64,000 nt of DNA, from positions 186,001 through 250,000 of the forward strand of contig JAOSJM010000005.1 in assembly GCA_027494165.1 (NCBI GenBank), in the 5' to 3' direction. How positions within the stretch are numbered: position 1 is the first letter of the stretch; each line of letters begins with the position of its first letter. Shown here in pieces: positions 25,844-35,151 of this stretch. The position numbers were made by a program, and so were the translations under genes. This DNA comes from Acidimicrobiia bacterium. Its GTDB lineage: Bacteria > Actinomycetota > Acidimicrobiia > IMCC26256 > JAOSJM01. Below the pieces are notes generated by a model that worked only from the letters and a program-made list of their open reading frames with translations, was not told where the DNA came from and did no database searches.

Positions 25844-25857
25844 CGTAGTTCCTTCGG
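25844..25857 (-). promoter_or_regulatory. Recurrent element CCGAAGGAACTACG (site D, minus strand)
   Basis: It lies 94 nt upstream of the AveC-like membrane gene start at 25951, in reverse orientation. It suggests an internal promoter within the molybdenum gene group. Confidence 0.45.
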
Positions 25858-25950
25858 ATGCCGAGGCTCGTCGAGCCGCGGTTCGATCTTCACCGGTCGG
25901 ACAGATTCGATCTTCCTGGAAACATCCGACAGGGCCGGGAGCGTGCACAG

Positions 25951-26889
25951 ATGAGCAGGACCACGCTGTCCGAAGAGAGCGTCGAACTGCGGCCCGAGCC
26001 GCCTGCACCGCGACGACAGGGCTGGCTCGTCCCGGCTGTCGTGGTGGCGCTCCTCGTCGCCATGGTGGCCTTCTTCCTGTACGGCTCCGGCTCGGGCGGC
26101 GAGCCCGATCCCGGCGCGGCCGCCATGCCCTCCCCCAACGCCCGATGGATCTTCGAGATCGTCGGGCCGATCACCTTCTTCGTGCTCGCGGTGTACTTCG
26201 TCGTCCAGGCCGTCCGCACCCGTCGCTTCTCCACCTACGGCCTGGTGTTCTTCGGGTGCTTCGCGATGTGGCCCCAGGAGTTCTTCGCGGACTGGGGCGT
26301 CTACCTGCTCTGGAACCCCGCGTTCGAGCTGCTCCCCTGGGACGCGTCCCGTTGGACCACACCGAACAAGCCGTGGTCCCTCCTCGCCTGCTACGGCTGG
26401 TACTACGTCGCGGTGTACCCGACGATCCTGGGGCTCATGGACCGGATCCGGGTCCGCAAGCCGTCGTGGCCCCGGTGGGTCCCGCTGGTCGCCATCGTGC
26501 TCCCGCTCTTCTACCTCTTCGACCTCGCCCTCGAGGGCACGGCGGCCTACATCGGCTGGTGGAGCTACACCGAGCCCTGGGGTCCGACGCTCGGCAAGAC
26601 CGCGGCGAACGGGTTCCCGATGAGGTTCCCGCTCGTGCACCCCTTGCTCATCTTCGTGGCGTACGGGCTCATCACCGTCTGGGTGATGGACCAGCGTGAC
26701 GACCTCGGGCGGCACCGGTTCGAGGTCCTGCTCGGGGCCCACCGGCTCCGGGAGGGCTGGCGGCGCCAGATGGCGCGGCTGGCGTCGTGGGCGTTCATGA
26801 TGAACGTCCTCTACTTCCTGTTCCTGATCGTCCCCCTCGTCGCCATCAGGGAGTGGACCGACTTCGGGAACGGGACCTGGGTCCCCTGA
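25951..26889 (+). CDS. AveC-like polytopic membrane protein (copy 2, diverged)
   Basis: A 312-residue protein with roughly seven hydrophobic helices. It resembles the protein at 17871-18977 in layout: a helix-rich core with FFGCFAMWPQEFFADWG, an aromatic segment CYGWYYVAVYPTILGLMDRIR, and FDLALEGTAAYIGWWSYTEPWGP, which parallels the Phe-Asp-x-x-x-Glu helix of AveC-like proteins. Family membership is less sure than for copy 1. The ATG at 25951 follows GGGAG. It occupies the place where related operons encode the haem-b gamma subunit or a membrane anchor, but no haem-ligand pattern is obvious. It could anchor the dehydrogenase, handle a hydrophobic product, or be unrelated to electron transfer. 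Confidence 0.65.
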   Translation: MSRTTLSEESVELRPEPPAPRRQGWLVPAVVVALLVAMVAFFLYGSGSGGEPDPGAAAMPSPNARWIFEIVGPITFFVLAVYFVVQAVRTRRFSTYGLVFFGCFAMWPQEFFADWGVYLLWNPAFELLPWDASRWTTPNKPWSLLACYGWYYVAVYPTILGLMDRIRVRKPSWPRWVPLVAIVLPLFYLFDLALEGTAAYIGWWSYTEPWGPTLGKTAANGFPMRFPLVHPLLIFVAYGLITVWVMDQRDDLGRHRFEVLLGAHRLREGWRRQMARLASWAFMMNVLYFLFLIVPLVAIREWTDFGNGTWVP

Positions 26890-26941
26890 GCGGCGCGGTT
26901 CCCCCGCCCGGGACGATTCGCCGAGACGCACGGGGAGTGGC

Positions 26942-27745
26942 TTGACCATCGACGCACACGAGCCGTCCGACGACGCGGTGCTGGTCGAGCGTCGGGACCG
27001 CGTCCTGGTGGTGACGCTCAACCGCCCCGAGCTCCGCAACGCGGCCTCGCCGGCGGTGGCCGCGGGCATCGAGACCGCGATGGACACGCTCGAGCACGAT
27101 CCCCGGCTCCAGGTCGGGGTGATCACCGGCGCGGGCGGGGCTTTCTGCTCGGGAGCGGACCTCTCCGAGGTGCTCGCCGGCCGGATGCCCGAGACCGCGC
27201 GCCGGGGCCTCTTCGGGCTCGTGCGAGAGGTCCCCGACAAGACGCTCATCGCCGCGGTGGAGGGCCTCGCCCTCGCCGGCGGGTGCGAGCTCGCGCTGGC
27301 GTGCGACCTCGTCGTGGCCGCCCGGGGAGCCCGCTTCGGCCTCCCGGAGGTGCGCCACGGCCTCGTGGCCCTGGGCGGGGGCCTGATCCGCCTCCCCCGG
27401 GCGATCCCCCACCGCATCGCGACCGAGATGGCGCTCACCGGCGAGCCGAGGACCGCCGAGGAGCTGCACCACCACGGCCTGGTCAACATCCTCTGCGAGC
27501 CGGGAACCGCTCTGGAGACGGCGCTCGGGCTGGCCGACCGGATCTGCCGCAACAGTCCGGTCGCCGTGGAGGCGACGCGCCGCGTCCTGCGGGCGACGCT
27601 CGACGCGCCCAGCACGGCCGAGGCGTGGGCGCGCCAGGACGCGCTGGCCTCGTTGGAGTCGCTCACGGCGACCGACGATTTCCGGGAGGGGCTGGCCGCC
27701 TTCGCCGGGAAGCGGGCTCCCGTCTGGAGGAGGACCGCGGTCTAG
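26942..27745 (+). CDS. Enoyl-CoA hydratase/isomerase family protein
   Basis: A standard 267-residue crotonase. FCSGADLSE and LAGGCELALACDL supply the oxyanion hole and the first catalytic Glu, and FGLPEVRHGL the second Glu, so hydratase chemistry is possible. The TTG at 26942 follows GGGGAG. It is the last gene of the plus-strand molybdenum group, and its stop overlaps the convergent response-regulator stop by 4 bp around CTAG. Its association suggests the molybdenum enzyme product is processed as a CoA ester. Confidence 0.9.
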   Translation: MTIDAHEPSDDAVLVERRDRVLVVTLNRPELRNAASPAVAAGIETAMDTLEHDPRLQVGVITGAGGAFCSGADLSEVLAGRMPETARRGLFGLVREVPDKTLIAAVEGLALAGGCELALACDLVVAARGARFGLPEVRHGLVALGGGLIRLPRAIPHRIATEMALTGEPRTAEELHHHGLVNILCEPGTALETALGLADRICRNSPVAVEATRRVLRATLDAPSTAEAWARQDALASLESLTATDDFREGLAAFAGKRAPVWRRTAV

Positions 27746-28383
27746 AGGATCCCCTCGTCACGGGCGAACTGGACCAGCTCGGCCCGTCGCCGCAGCCCGA
27801 GCTTCTGCTGGATGTGGAGCCGGTGGGTCTCGACGGTGCGCACCGAGAGGTAGAGCTCGCGAGCGATCTCGGCGTTCGTGTGACCGAGTGCGAGGAGGCG
27901 CAGGACCTGGAACTCCCGCTTCGAGAGCTGGGGTCCCGCCGTGCGCTGTCCACCCTCCCGGACCTCCTGATCGCCCAGGAGCGCCGCCCCGAGGGAGGGA
28001 TGCACGTACCGATGCCCCGCCGCCACCGTCTGGACGGCGAGGACGAGCTCCACGTCCGCCGCCTCCTTGACGAGGTACCCGTGCGCACCCACGTCGAAGG
28101 CGGCCCTCAGGCGTTCCACGTCGTCGAACATGGTGACGATCAGCACCTTCGTCTCCCCGCTGACCTCCAGGATCCGACCGGCGACGTGGACTCCGCTGTC
28201 GTCGGGGAGGGCGAGATCGACGACGAAGACGTCCGGCTGCTCCTGCTCGGCGAGGGAGACAGCCTCGCCGCCCGTGCCGACGTCGCCGACGACCTCGACG
28301 CCGGATTGGCGCTCCAGGATCATCCGGAGCCCGCTCCGGACGAGGGCGTGGTCGTCGCAGAGCGCGACGCGGATGCTACCCAA
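27742..28383 (-). CDS. NarL/FixJ-type response regulator
   Basis: The 213-residue regulator has a receiver domain with the acidic pair in ALCDDHALVRSG, the phospho-acceptor Asp in VFVVDLALPD and the conserved Lys in YLVKEA. It is followed by a LuxR-type helix-turn-helix (LSKREFQVLRLLALGHTNAEIA). The TTG at 28383 follows GGAGG and overlaps the kinase stop by 8 bp, so kinase and regulator are translationally coupled. A GerE/LuxR-type HTH would bind short inverted or direct sites as a dimer. The recurrent GAACTACG element upstream of neighbouring operons is a candidate target, which is inference. Confidence 0.93.
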   Translation of the reverse strand: MGSIRVALCDDHALVRSGLRMILERQSGVEVVGDVGTGGEAVSLAEQEQPDVFVVDLALPDDSGVHVAGRILEVSGETKVLIVTMFDDVERLRAAFDVGAHGYLVKEAADVELVLAVQTVAAGHRYVHPSLGAALLGDQEVREGGQRTAGPQLSKREFQVLRLLALGHTNAEIARELYLSVRTVETHRLHIQQKLGLRRRAELVQFARDEGIL

Positions 28384-31300
28384 GGGGCACCTCCAGTACG
28401 ACCGTCGTTCCGCATCCGGCCGACGAGTCGACGGTCAACGATCCGCCCACCAGAGCCGCCCGCTCCGCCATCCCCCTCAGCCCGAGCGTGTCCCTCGACC
28501 CTGCGGCGTCGAACCCCCTCCCCTGGTCCCGGATCACCGCTTGCAGCGACCGGTCCGAGAGGCGCACGGAGACGCGGCAGTACACGGCACCGGAGTGACG
28601 GATCACGTTCGCGAGCGCCTCCTGGCAGACGCGGTAGGTCGCCGTCTCGATGTCCGTGGGCAGGCGGCGGCCGTCGAGGCCCTCGACCACCAGGTCGATC
28701 ACCAGGTCATGACGGGCGGCGAGATCCTTCGTGAGCCTCCGGAGGGCCGCGACCAGGCCGAGGTCGTCGAGGACGGTCGGCCGGAGCTCGAAGGCGAGAC
28801 CGCGGACCTGCCGGAGCGTGGAGGTCAGGATCTCCCGCACCTGGGCGGCCCGCTCGACCGGTTCCGTCGGCTGCGCTCCGTCCTGGTCGAGTGAATCGTG
28901 GAGGAGTCGGAGGCTCAGCAGCGCCGACGTCAAGCTCTGCCCGACCTCGTCGTGCAGGTCCCGCGAGAGGCGGGTTCGCTCGGCCTCCCGGGCGGCGATC
29001 TCGCGAACGAGGGTCTCCTGCTCGTTGAGGATCCGCTCCGAGGCGGCACTGGCCACGCTGGCGATGAACTCTGCGAGGCGGGCCTCCTCGGCGCCGAACA
29101 GGCCCCGGATCCTCCGGTGCGCGACGAAGAGGCACACCGGCGAGCCCTGGACCGTCATGGGCACGTAGAGGCCCGAGTACGCACCGCAGCCGTCCAGAGG
29201 CTTCCCGCACGCCGTGACGCCCACGTCGTCGGGGCACACGACCGGGGATCCCCTGGCCAGGGCCTCGCGAGCGACCTCTGGACTGCACGCGGAGGTCACC
29301 GATCCGGCGAGCACCTCGAGGAAGGCCGAATCCGGTGAGACCTCGATGATCGCGCACTCCTCGGCGCGCAGGAGGTCCTTGGATGCTCCGGTGACGCTCT
29401 CCCAGATGTCCCGGTCATTGTCGGCAGAGGCGATCCTCCGTCCGACGTCGAGCATCGTCTCGAACCGGTCGACGAGACCCAGGACCTTCTCGCCCTGGTC
29501 CTCCTCCCGGGGATCGGCTCGGGCCGAGACCAAGGCGAGGAGCCGCTCGCCCACGGCCAGGTCCTCGGCCGCGCCGGGCCAACCGTGCGCCATCCCCACC
29601 TCGCCCCGGAGGCGTCGTGACTCGGCGTACTCCCACCGGGCCCCCTGGCGCCGGGCGAGGTCGATGCTGGCGTCGAGGCAACGGCGAGCCCTCCTCACCC
29701 GACCCCGCATCGATGCGAGCAGGGCCGCCTCGCGGAGCGCGTGGGGGAGGTCGTTGCGGTAGGAGCGGGCGACCCGGAGCGCGCGCCGGGCCTCCCGGCT
29801 CGCCCGCCGAACCAGCCTCCTCCGCTCTCTTACGGACCACGGAGGCGCGGCTTCGGCAGCCCGGCGGCGCGCCGAGGCGAGCCAGACGAAGACAGGAGAC
29901 AGGTAGGGGTCCCTCCTCCTCGTCGCCACCACGAGACGACGGGCGCGCTCCAGGCGGTCGACCGCGAGGAGGGCACGACCCTCGTCCAGCTCGACGATCG
30001 CCTCCGCCTGCAGCAGCCTGGCGAGGTAGTGCACCGGCTCCGGCGGGTTCTTCAGCTCGCGGACCAGGACGTCGCGGGGGAAGCTCCGGCGGGCCACCTT
30101 GGCCCAGATCTCGAGGGCGGCGAAGCGAGCGGAGAGCCCGCCGATCTGGGCCGCCTGGTAGTACAGCCGCCGGCTCTCGGTCTCCGCCCGGTGCAGCTCG
30201 CCGAGCCGGTACCGGCAGAGCGCGACGTGCCAGACGACGGTGTGCAGCTCGTACGGGTCCCCGATGCGCTCGAGCAGGCGGGAAGCCTCCTCCAGGCTGT
30301 CGAGGGCGGCTCGGTACTCGCCGGCCACGTAGTGGACGAGCCCGTGGAAGCTGAGCGCCTGGCCCTCACCCCACGGATCTCCGAGTTGCCGGCGAACCTC
30401 CAGGGAGCGACCCACGTAGGAGAGCCCCCGGCGGTGGAGCCGAGGGGCGAGGTGGGTCAGGACGACGCCGAAGGTCGCGTACGCCTGCCCGAGCTCGTGG
30501 CTGGGCCCGTGGCGCTCGGCCAGGTTGAGCTGCCGGAGCGTGACCCAGAGGGTGCGGAACGCGCCGCCCTGGTGCCACCACACGGCGCCGAGCCGTTCGT
30601 AGAGCCGGGCAACCAGCAGGTCCGCCTCCCGACCGGGAGCTGGACGCCGGTCCCGGGCCCGCCCCGGACGGAGGCGGTGGAGGAGCTGGGTGGCCACCTC
30701 CTTGACGATCAGCACCGCCAACACGACCCGGTGGCGGGGCACAGGACGACCGAGGAGGTGCAGCGCACGCTCGAGCGGCTCCCGCGCCCCGACCATGTCT
30801 CCCTGCTTGTGGGCGAGGCTGGCGAGCTTGCCCTCGAGGCGCGCCCGCGCCAGGTCGTCGGCGGTGAAGCTGAGCGCCTCGCGGAGGAGCCGGGTGGCCT
30901 CGCCGTAGTGCGCTCGCAGCGCGAGCACGTCCGCGAGGCGCTCGGCGATCCGCAGCCGGGTCTCCAGGTCCGCGTCGGGAGCGCTCCGCAGCGCGAGCCG
31001 GTACTGCTGCTCCGCGATCGCGAGCGCGTACCGGGAGCGGGCCTCCTCGGCCGCCGCCAGCGCATGGGGGAACGCGAGGTCGCGCTCGTCGGCCGCGTCG
31101 AAGTGGTACGAGAGGTCGAACGGCGTCGCCGGCCCGGAAGCCTCCAGCTCGAGGCCGGCCAGCTTGTGGTAGCGGCGGCGCTCCTCGGTGGTGAGACGCC
31201 CGAGGAAGACATCGCGCAGCTGGTCGTGGGCGAAGATGAAGGAGGTGCCTGACTCCGAGCGCCACACCATGTGTCGGCGCCGCGCCTCCTCGATCGACGC

Positions 31301-33199
31301 GGTCGCGGCCTCGGGCGGGACCGTCGCGAGGCGGCTCGCGAGTCCCAGGTCGAACTCACGCCCGAGGACGGCGCCGATCGAGAGCAGCCGGACACAGGCG
31401 GGAGGGAGCAGGTCGGCGCGCCGGGCGAGGAACGACGCCGCCCGCCGGGAGGAGCGGACCTCGTGGTCCTCGGTGAGCCGGGCCTGCCAGCCCGCCGGCG
31501 TCGGCACCAGGGCCCCGGATTCCACGAGGCCCCGGAGGATCGCCCCGGCCATGAACGGGCTGCCATCCGAAGTCCGCGCCACGACGTCGAGGACGTCGGA
31601 GGGGAGGGGTCCGGCCATGGACTCGACCAGCCGGCCGATCTGGTCGGGTGAGAGGCGGGACAGGGTGATCCGGGTCTCGCTCCGGATGTCCGGCAGGGGT
31701 GGAGCACGTGCTCGTCGGAGTCGACGCGGAACGCGGCGATGACGAGCACGTGGTGGTGGCGGCGCCTCGAAGGTTCGGACCAGGCGGAGAGGAGCGCTCT
31801 CGACAGCTCGTCGGCCCACTGGCAGTCGTCGAGGAGCAGCAGCGCCGGGTGCTCCTCGGTCCCACACGCCTCCACGAGGGCTGCGAGCGCCCGGAGAGTT
31901 CGACCTTCGCGGAGGTCCTCGGGTCCCGAAGGGCCGGCCTCACCGGGCAGGAGCACGCCGCCGAGCTCGGGGAGGACCTCGCGAATGGTCTGGGCGTGAT
32001 CTCCGAGCTGCCGGCGGAGCCGGCGGAGGAGGTCGTCGTCTCGTTTCGCCCGGGCGACGACGTCACCCACGACCCTGGCGAGGAGCCCGAGCGGCCGCTG
32101 GCCCACCCGGTCGGCCCCCTGCCCGCGGAGCACCCACGCCCCCGCTCGCCCGCCCGGCGCGAACTCGTCCATGAGTCGGGTCTTGCCCCCGCCCGACTCC
32201 CCTGGAGGACGACCAGGCCGCCGGCCCCCGACCTCGCCCGCTCCAGGAACATCTCGAGCGCGGAGAGCTCCGCGTCGCGAGCCACGAGCGAGGGTTCGGT
32301 GATCCGGGGGAGGCTGTCGGGGATCTTGGCGACCCCGCCCGACGGGACCGCCTGCCGGTCCAGCTTCCCGGCCAGGTCCTCGAGCTCCACCAGCACCGCG
32401 GCAGCCGCCGGGTAGCGCTCCTCGGGATCCTGCCGGAGCAGTCGGTGGATGATGTCCTCGAGACCGGGGGCACGTCGATGTTGAGCTCGTGGAGGCGGGC
32501 CGGCGGGGCCGCCACGTGTTGGAGGAGGACCTCGTGCACCGTCCGGCCCGTGAAGGGTGCTCTCCCCGCGAGACACTCGTACAGCACGATGCCCACCGCG
32601 TAGAGGTCCGACCGCTCGTCGACCTCCCGGTCGAGGAGCCCCACCCGCTCGGGTGACAGGTACCGGACGGTCTGCGCGGGCTCGTTGCCGGGCGACGTCC
32701 CCAGGAGGGTGTTCCGGGCGAGGCCGCAGCCGATCAGGGTCGCCCCGGTGATCGGGAACTGCGGGTCGACGATCACCCGTCCGGGTCGAACGTGGCCGTG
32801 CAGGATCCCGTGCTCGTGCACCTGGACCAGCGCCGTCAAGACGCAGCGCGCGATCGTCAGCACGTCGTCGACGGTGAGCTTCCGGCCCTCCGGAAGGTGC
32901 GTCGAGAGGGGCACCCCGGGGATCCAGGGCTGGACGATCCACAGCCGATCGGCGTCGCTGCCGACGTCGAGGATGGGCGCGAGCCACGGCGCCCCGAGCT
33001 CACGCAGGACGGCCGCCTCCCGTTCGAGCCGCTGGCGCGCGCCGGAGGAGACGAGCGAGGGGTGCACGACCTTGAGGACGACCTCCGCGCCGTCGCGGAG
33101 GTCTTGGCCGAGGCTCGTCACCATCCCCCGGTGCGCCCTGAGCAACTCGAGGCACTGGTAGCGGTCACCCAGGATCAGGTCCGGCGCGGCGATGCTCAC
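28376..33199 (-). CDS. Hybrid sensor: pseudo-Ser/Thr kinase, AAA ATPase, TPR, GAF, HisKA_3 histidine kinase; three frame breaks
   Basis: The reconstructed protein has about 1608 residues. Residues 1-270 form a protein-kinase fold that keeps Lys43 but reads HGHVRPGR instead of HRDxKPxN (His136 at the catalytic Asp) and IGCG instead of DFG (Gly157), so it is a predicted pseudokinase. An ATPase domain follows with GESGGGKTRL once the frame is mended and LLLLDDCQWADE. Then come helical repeats, a GAF domain, and a histidine kinase with LSRDLHDEVGQSL (phospho-His near 1417), an N box in CQEALANVIRHSG and G boxes in DQGRGFD. Hybrid STK-ATPase-GAF-HK proteins are known in cyanobacteria and myxobacteria. 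Frame breaks lie at 31696-31699, 32199-32202 and 32466-32470, each one base short. The GTG at 33199 follows GGAG. No transmembrane segment was seen. Confidence 0.85.
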
Positions 33200-33428
33200 C
33201 GGTCGCTCCAGGCTGCCGCGCGCTCCCACTCGTGGATCCGCGACCCCCGGAAGTGCGGCCTCGAGCGGCCGGCGACGACTGCGTCCATGGCGGTTCCAGG
33301 GCCACCGCTCCCCGCCGGCCATCGGCGCTCGCCCGTCCGAGACGCCGGCTGGCCGACCGGATCGCGCTCCAGGGCCGCGATCGTGGTGGAGCAGTCGCGG
33401 CTTGTCAACCTCCGGCCACATCGAGCGT

Positions 33429-35096
33429 TCATCGCGCGACACGCGCCCCGAGCGCGCTCGAGCCCGCTCGATCCACGAGGGGGCGCCCCCGGACCGCCTC
33501 TCGCAGGAGGGCGGGGACCCGCCGACGGACCCGGTCGAGCTCCACGTCGGCGACGTGGGCGACGCTCCCGAACACGCGCTGCACCGATTCCGGAACCGCA
33601 CCGACGGTGATGCACGCGCAGCCGAGGCCTCGCTCCCGGACCTCGTCGAGGGCCCGGGCGGCGTCGGCCTCCCCGTAACGGGACTCGTAGCCGTCGTCGA
33701 AGGCGACACCGTCGGACACGACCACCAGGAGGCGCCACCGGGTCCCGCCGTCGCGCTCCAGGCGCTGGGTACCGTGCCGGATCGCCGCGCCCAGGCGGGA
33801 GAAGCCGGAGGGACGGGTCGAGAAGAGCCGCCGCTGGGCGTGCACGTCGTAGGGATCGTCGAAGTCCTTGCATCGAGCGAGCTGCACGTTCTCGCGCCCG
33901 TCGGAGTGGAACCCGTAGGCGGCCACCCGGACACCGAGGGCGCCCAGCGTGTCCAGGAGCCGGCCGGCGACGTCGAGCTGGCCCTCGTGGACGGGCGGCC
34001 CGGCGCCGGTCCGGTCCCCGATCGAGTCGGACACGTCCACGAGCAACAGCACGGACAGGTCGGGCCTCCTCAGGGCTGCGCCGACGTAGACGTCCTCGTC
34101 GACCCGATGGCCCGTCCGGGCGTCGACCCGGGACTCCACCAGCGCGTCGAGGTCGAGGTCGTCGCCCACGGCTTCGTGCCGCCGGGGCCGTCGCGACAGG
34201 CCCACCCGGGCGAGCTCGTGGCGCATCCACGGGTCCCGGACCCGCCCCGGCGTCGCCACGAGCAGGGAGGCCGGGACCTCGACCTCGGCCACCTGGCACC
34301 AGTCGGGCCGGTAGGAGGACCGGAACACGTCCCACTCCGGGTAGCGGCATCCTGCCCGCGCCGTCGGTGACGTCCCGGGGCGGCTCGCGCTCCATGACAT
34401 CACCGCCGGCCCGGCCCCCACGCTCCCTCCGAGGCGGACGGCCCCGTGGGCGACGAGGTGGGCGCTGCGATGGTCCGCGCTCCCCGGTCGGACGGCCGAC
34501 CCCAGCCGACCGAGGAGCCGGGCGAGGGGGTTGCGGCCCGCGACGTCGGGAGCGGTCTCCTCGGGCGCGGACTCGGGCTCGGTGTCCCCGGCATCGGGTC
34601 GAGGGGATCGCCCGACGCGCTCGGACGGCCGGCGCCACACTCTCACGTCGGACGGGCGGATGGTGCCCCACTCCCGGGGCGCGGGAGCGATCCGACTCCG
34701 GCCCGCGGCGGCCAGCGAGAGCGATCGGTCCGCGCCATCGGTCAGAGCTGGCCACGGGGGAGGCCACCAGGCGGCGAGGTCGAGGCCACGGAGGCTCGGG
34801 GCGAGGGTGTGGAGCGCACGACGCGCCTCGAGCGAGAAGAAGGCCTGGATCACGTCACGGCGCCAGCGGACCCTTCCGAGGCCGGCCGCCTCCAGGCTCC
34901 CGACGCGCAGGAGCCCGGCGTGCACGACGACCTGACGGCGGGCATCCTCCCCGACGCCCGAGTGCACGAAGATCGTGTGCCCGTCCGTGAACGCCTCCCC
35001 CACCGGTGAGGTCGACACGTCGACGGGCCGGCCCGCGACCGCCGACGCCAGGAAGGCGAGCGCTGCGACGTCCGGCACCTCGGCGAGGAGCGACAT
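33429..35096 (-). CDS. VWA-domain protein, NorD/CbbO-type partner of MoxR
   Basis: A 555-residue protein with a C-terminal von Willebrand A domain. The MIDAS motif DVSDS (Asp354) lies in LSVLLLVDVSDSIGD, followed by RLGAAIRHG and VVSDGVAFDDGYE. The N-terminal half is variable and Pro/Arg-rich, as in NorD and CbbO proteins. In those systems the VWA protein recruits a target enzyme while a hexameric MoxR ATPase remodels it or aids cofactor insertion. The ATG at 35096 follows GGGGAGG. It lies 55 bp after the MoxR gene, forming a standard pair. The target is not encoded in an obvious NorB or Rubisco context; a molybdenum enzyme is one inferred candidate. Confidence 0.85.
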   Translation of the reverse strand: MSLLAEVPDVAALAFLASAVAGRPVDVSTSPVGEAFTDGHTIFVHSGVGEDARRQVVVHAGLLRVGSLEAAGLGRVRWRRDVIQAFFSLEARRALHTLAPSLRGLDLAAWWPPPWPALTDGADRSLSLAAAGRSRIAPAPREWGTIRPSDVRVWRRPSERVGRSPRPDAGDTEPESAPEETAPDVAGRNPLARLLGRLGSAVRPGSADHRSAHLVAHGAVRLGGSVGAGPAVMSWSASRPGTSPTARAGCRYPEWDVFRSSYRPDWCQVAEVEVPASLLVATPGRVRDPWMRHELARVGLSRRPRRHEAVGDDLDLDALVESRVDARTGHRVDEDVYVGAALRRPDLSVLLLVDVSDSIGDRTGAGPPVHEGQLDVAGRLLDTLGALGVRVAAYGFHSDGRENVQLARCKDFDDPYDVHAQRRLFSTRPSGFSRLGAAIRHGTQRLERDGGTRWRLLVVVSDGVAFDDGYESRYGEADAARALDEVRERGLGCACITVGAVPESVQRVFGSVAHVADVELDRVRRRVPALLREAVRGRPLVDRAGSSALGARVAR

Positions 35097-35151
35097 CGAA
35101 CCTCCCCGGTCGGGGTCCGGTGCCGGTCGCAGCTCCACGGCCGTCCCGACG

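Noticed and set aside
22198-27666. An 1822-residue open frame on the minus strand opposite the molybdenum operon
   Set aside because: It lies antisense to five well-supported genes, is low-complexity Arg/Gly/Val-rich, and matches no family. It is a consequence of high GC third positions.
28376-33199. Reading the kinase-like head as an active Ser/Thr kinase
   Set aside because: The HRD Asp is His136 and the DFG Asp is Gly157, in a stretch free of frame breaks. Activity is unlikely.
33200-33428. A possible small gene between the hybrid kinase and the VWA gene
   Set aside because: Frames here are short, lack a ribosome-binding site and resemble no protein. The gap is treated as a control region.
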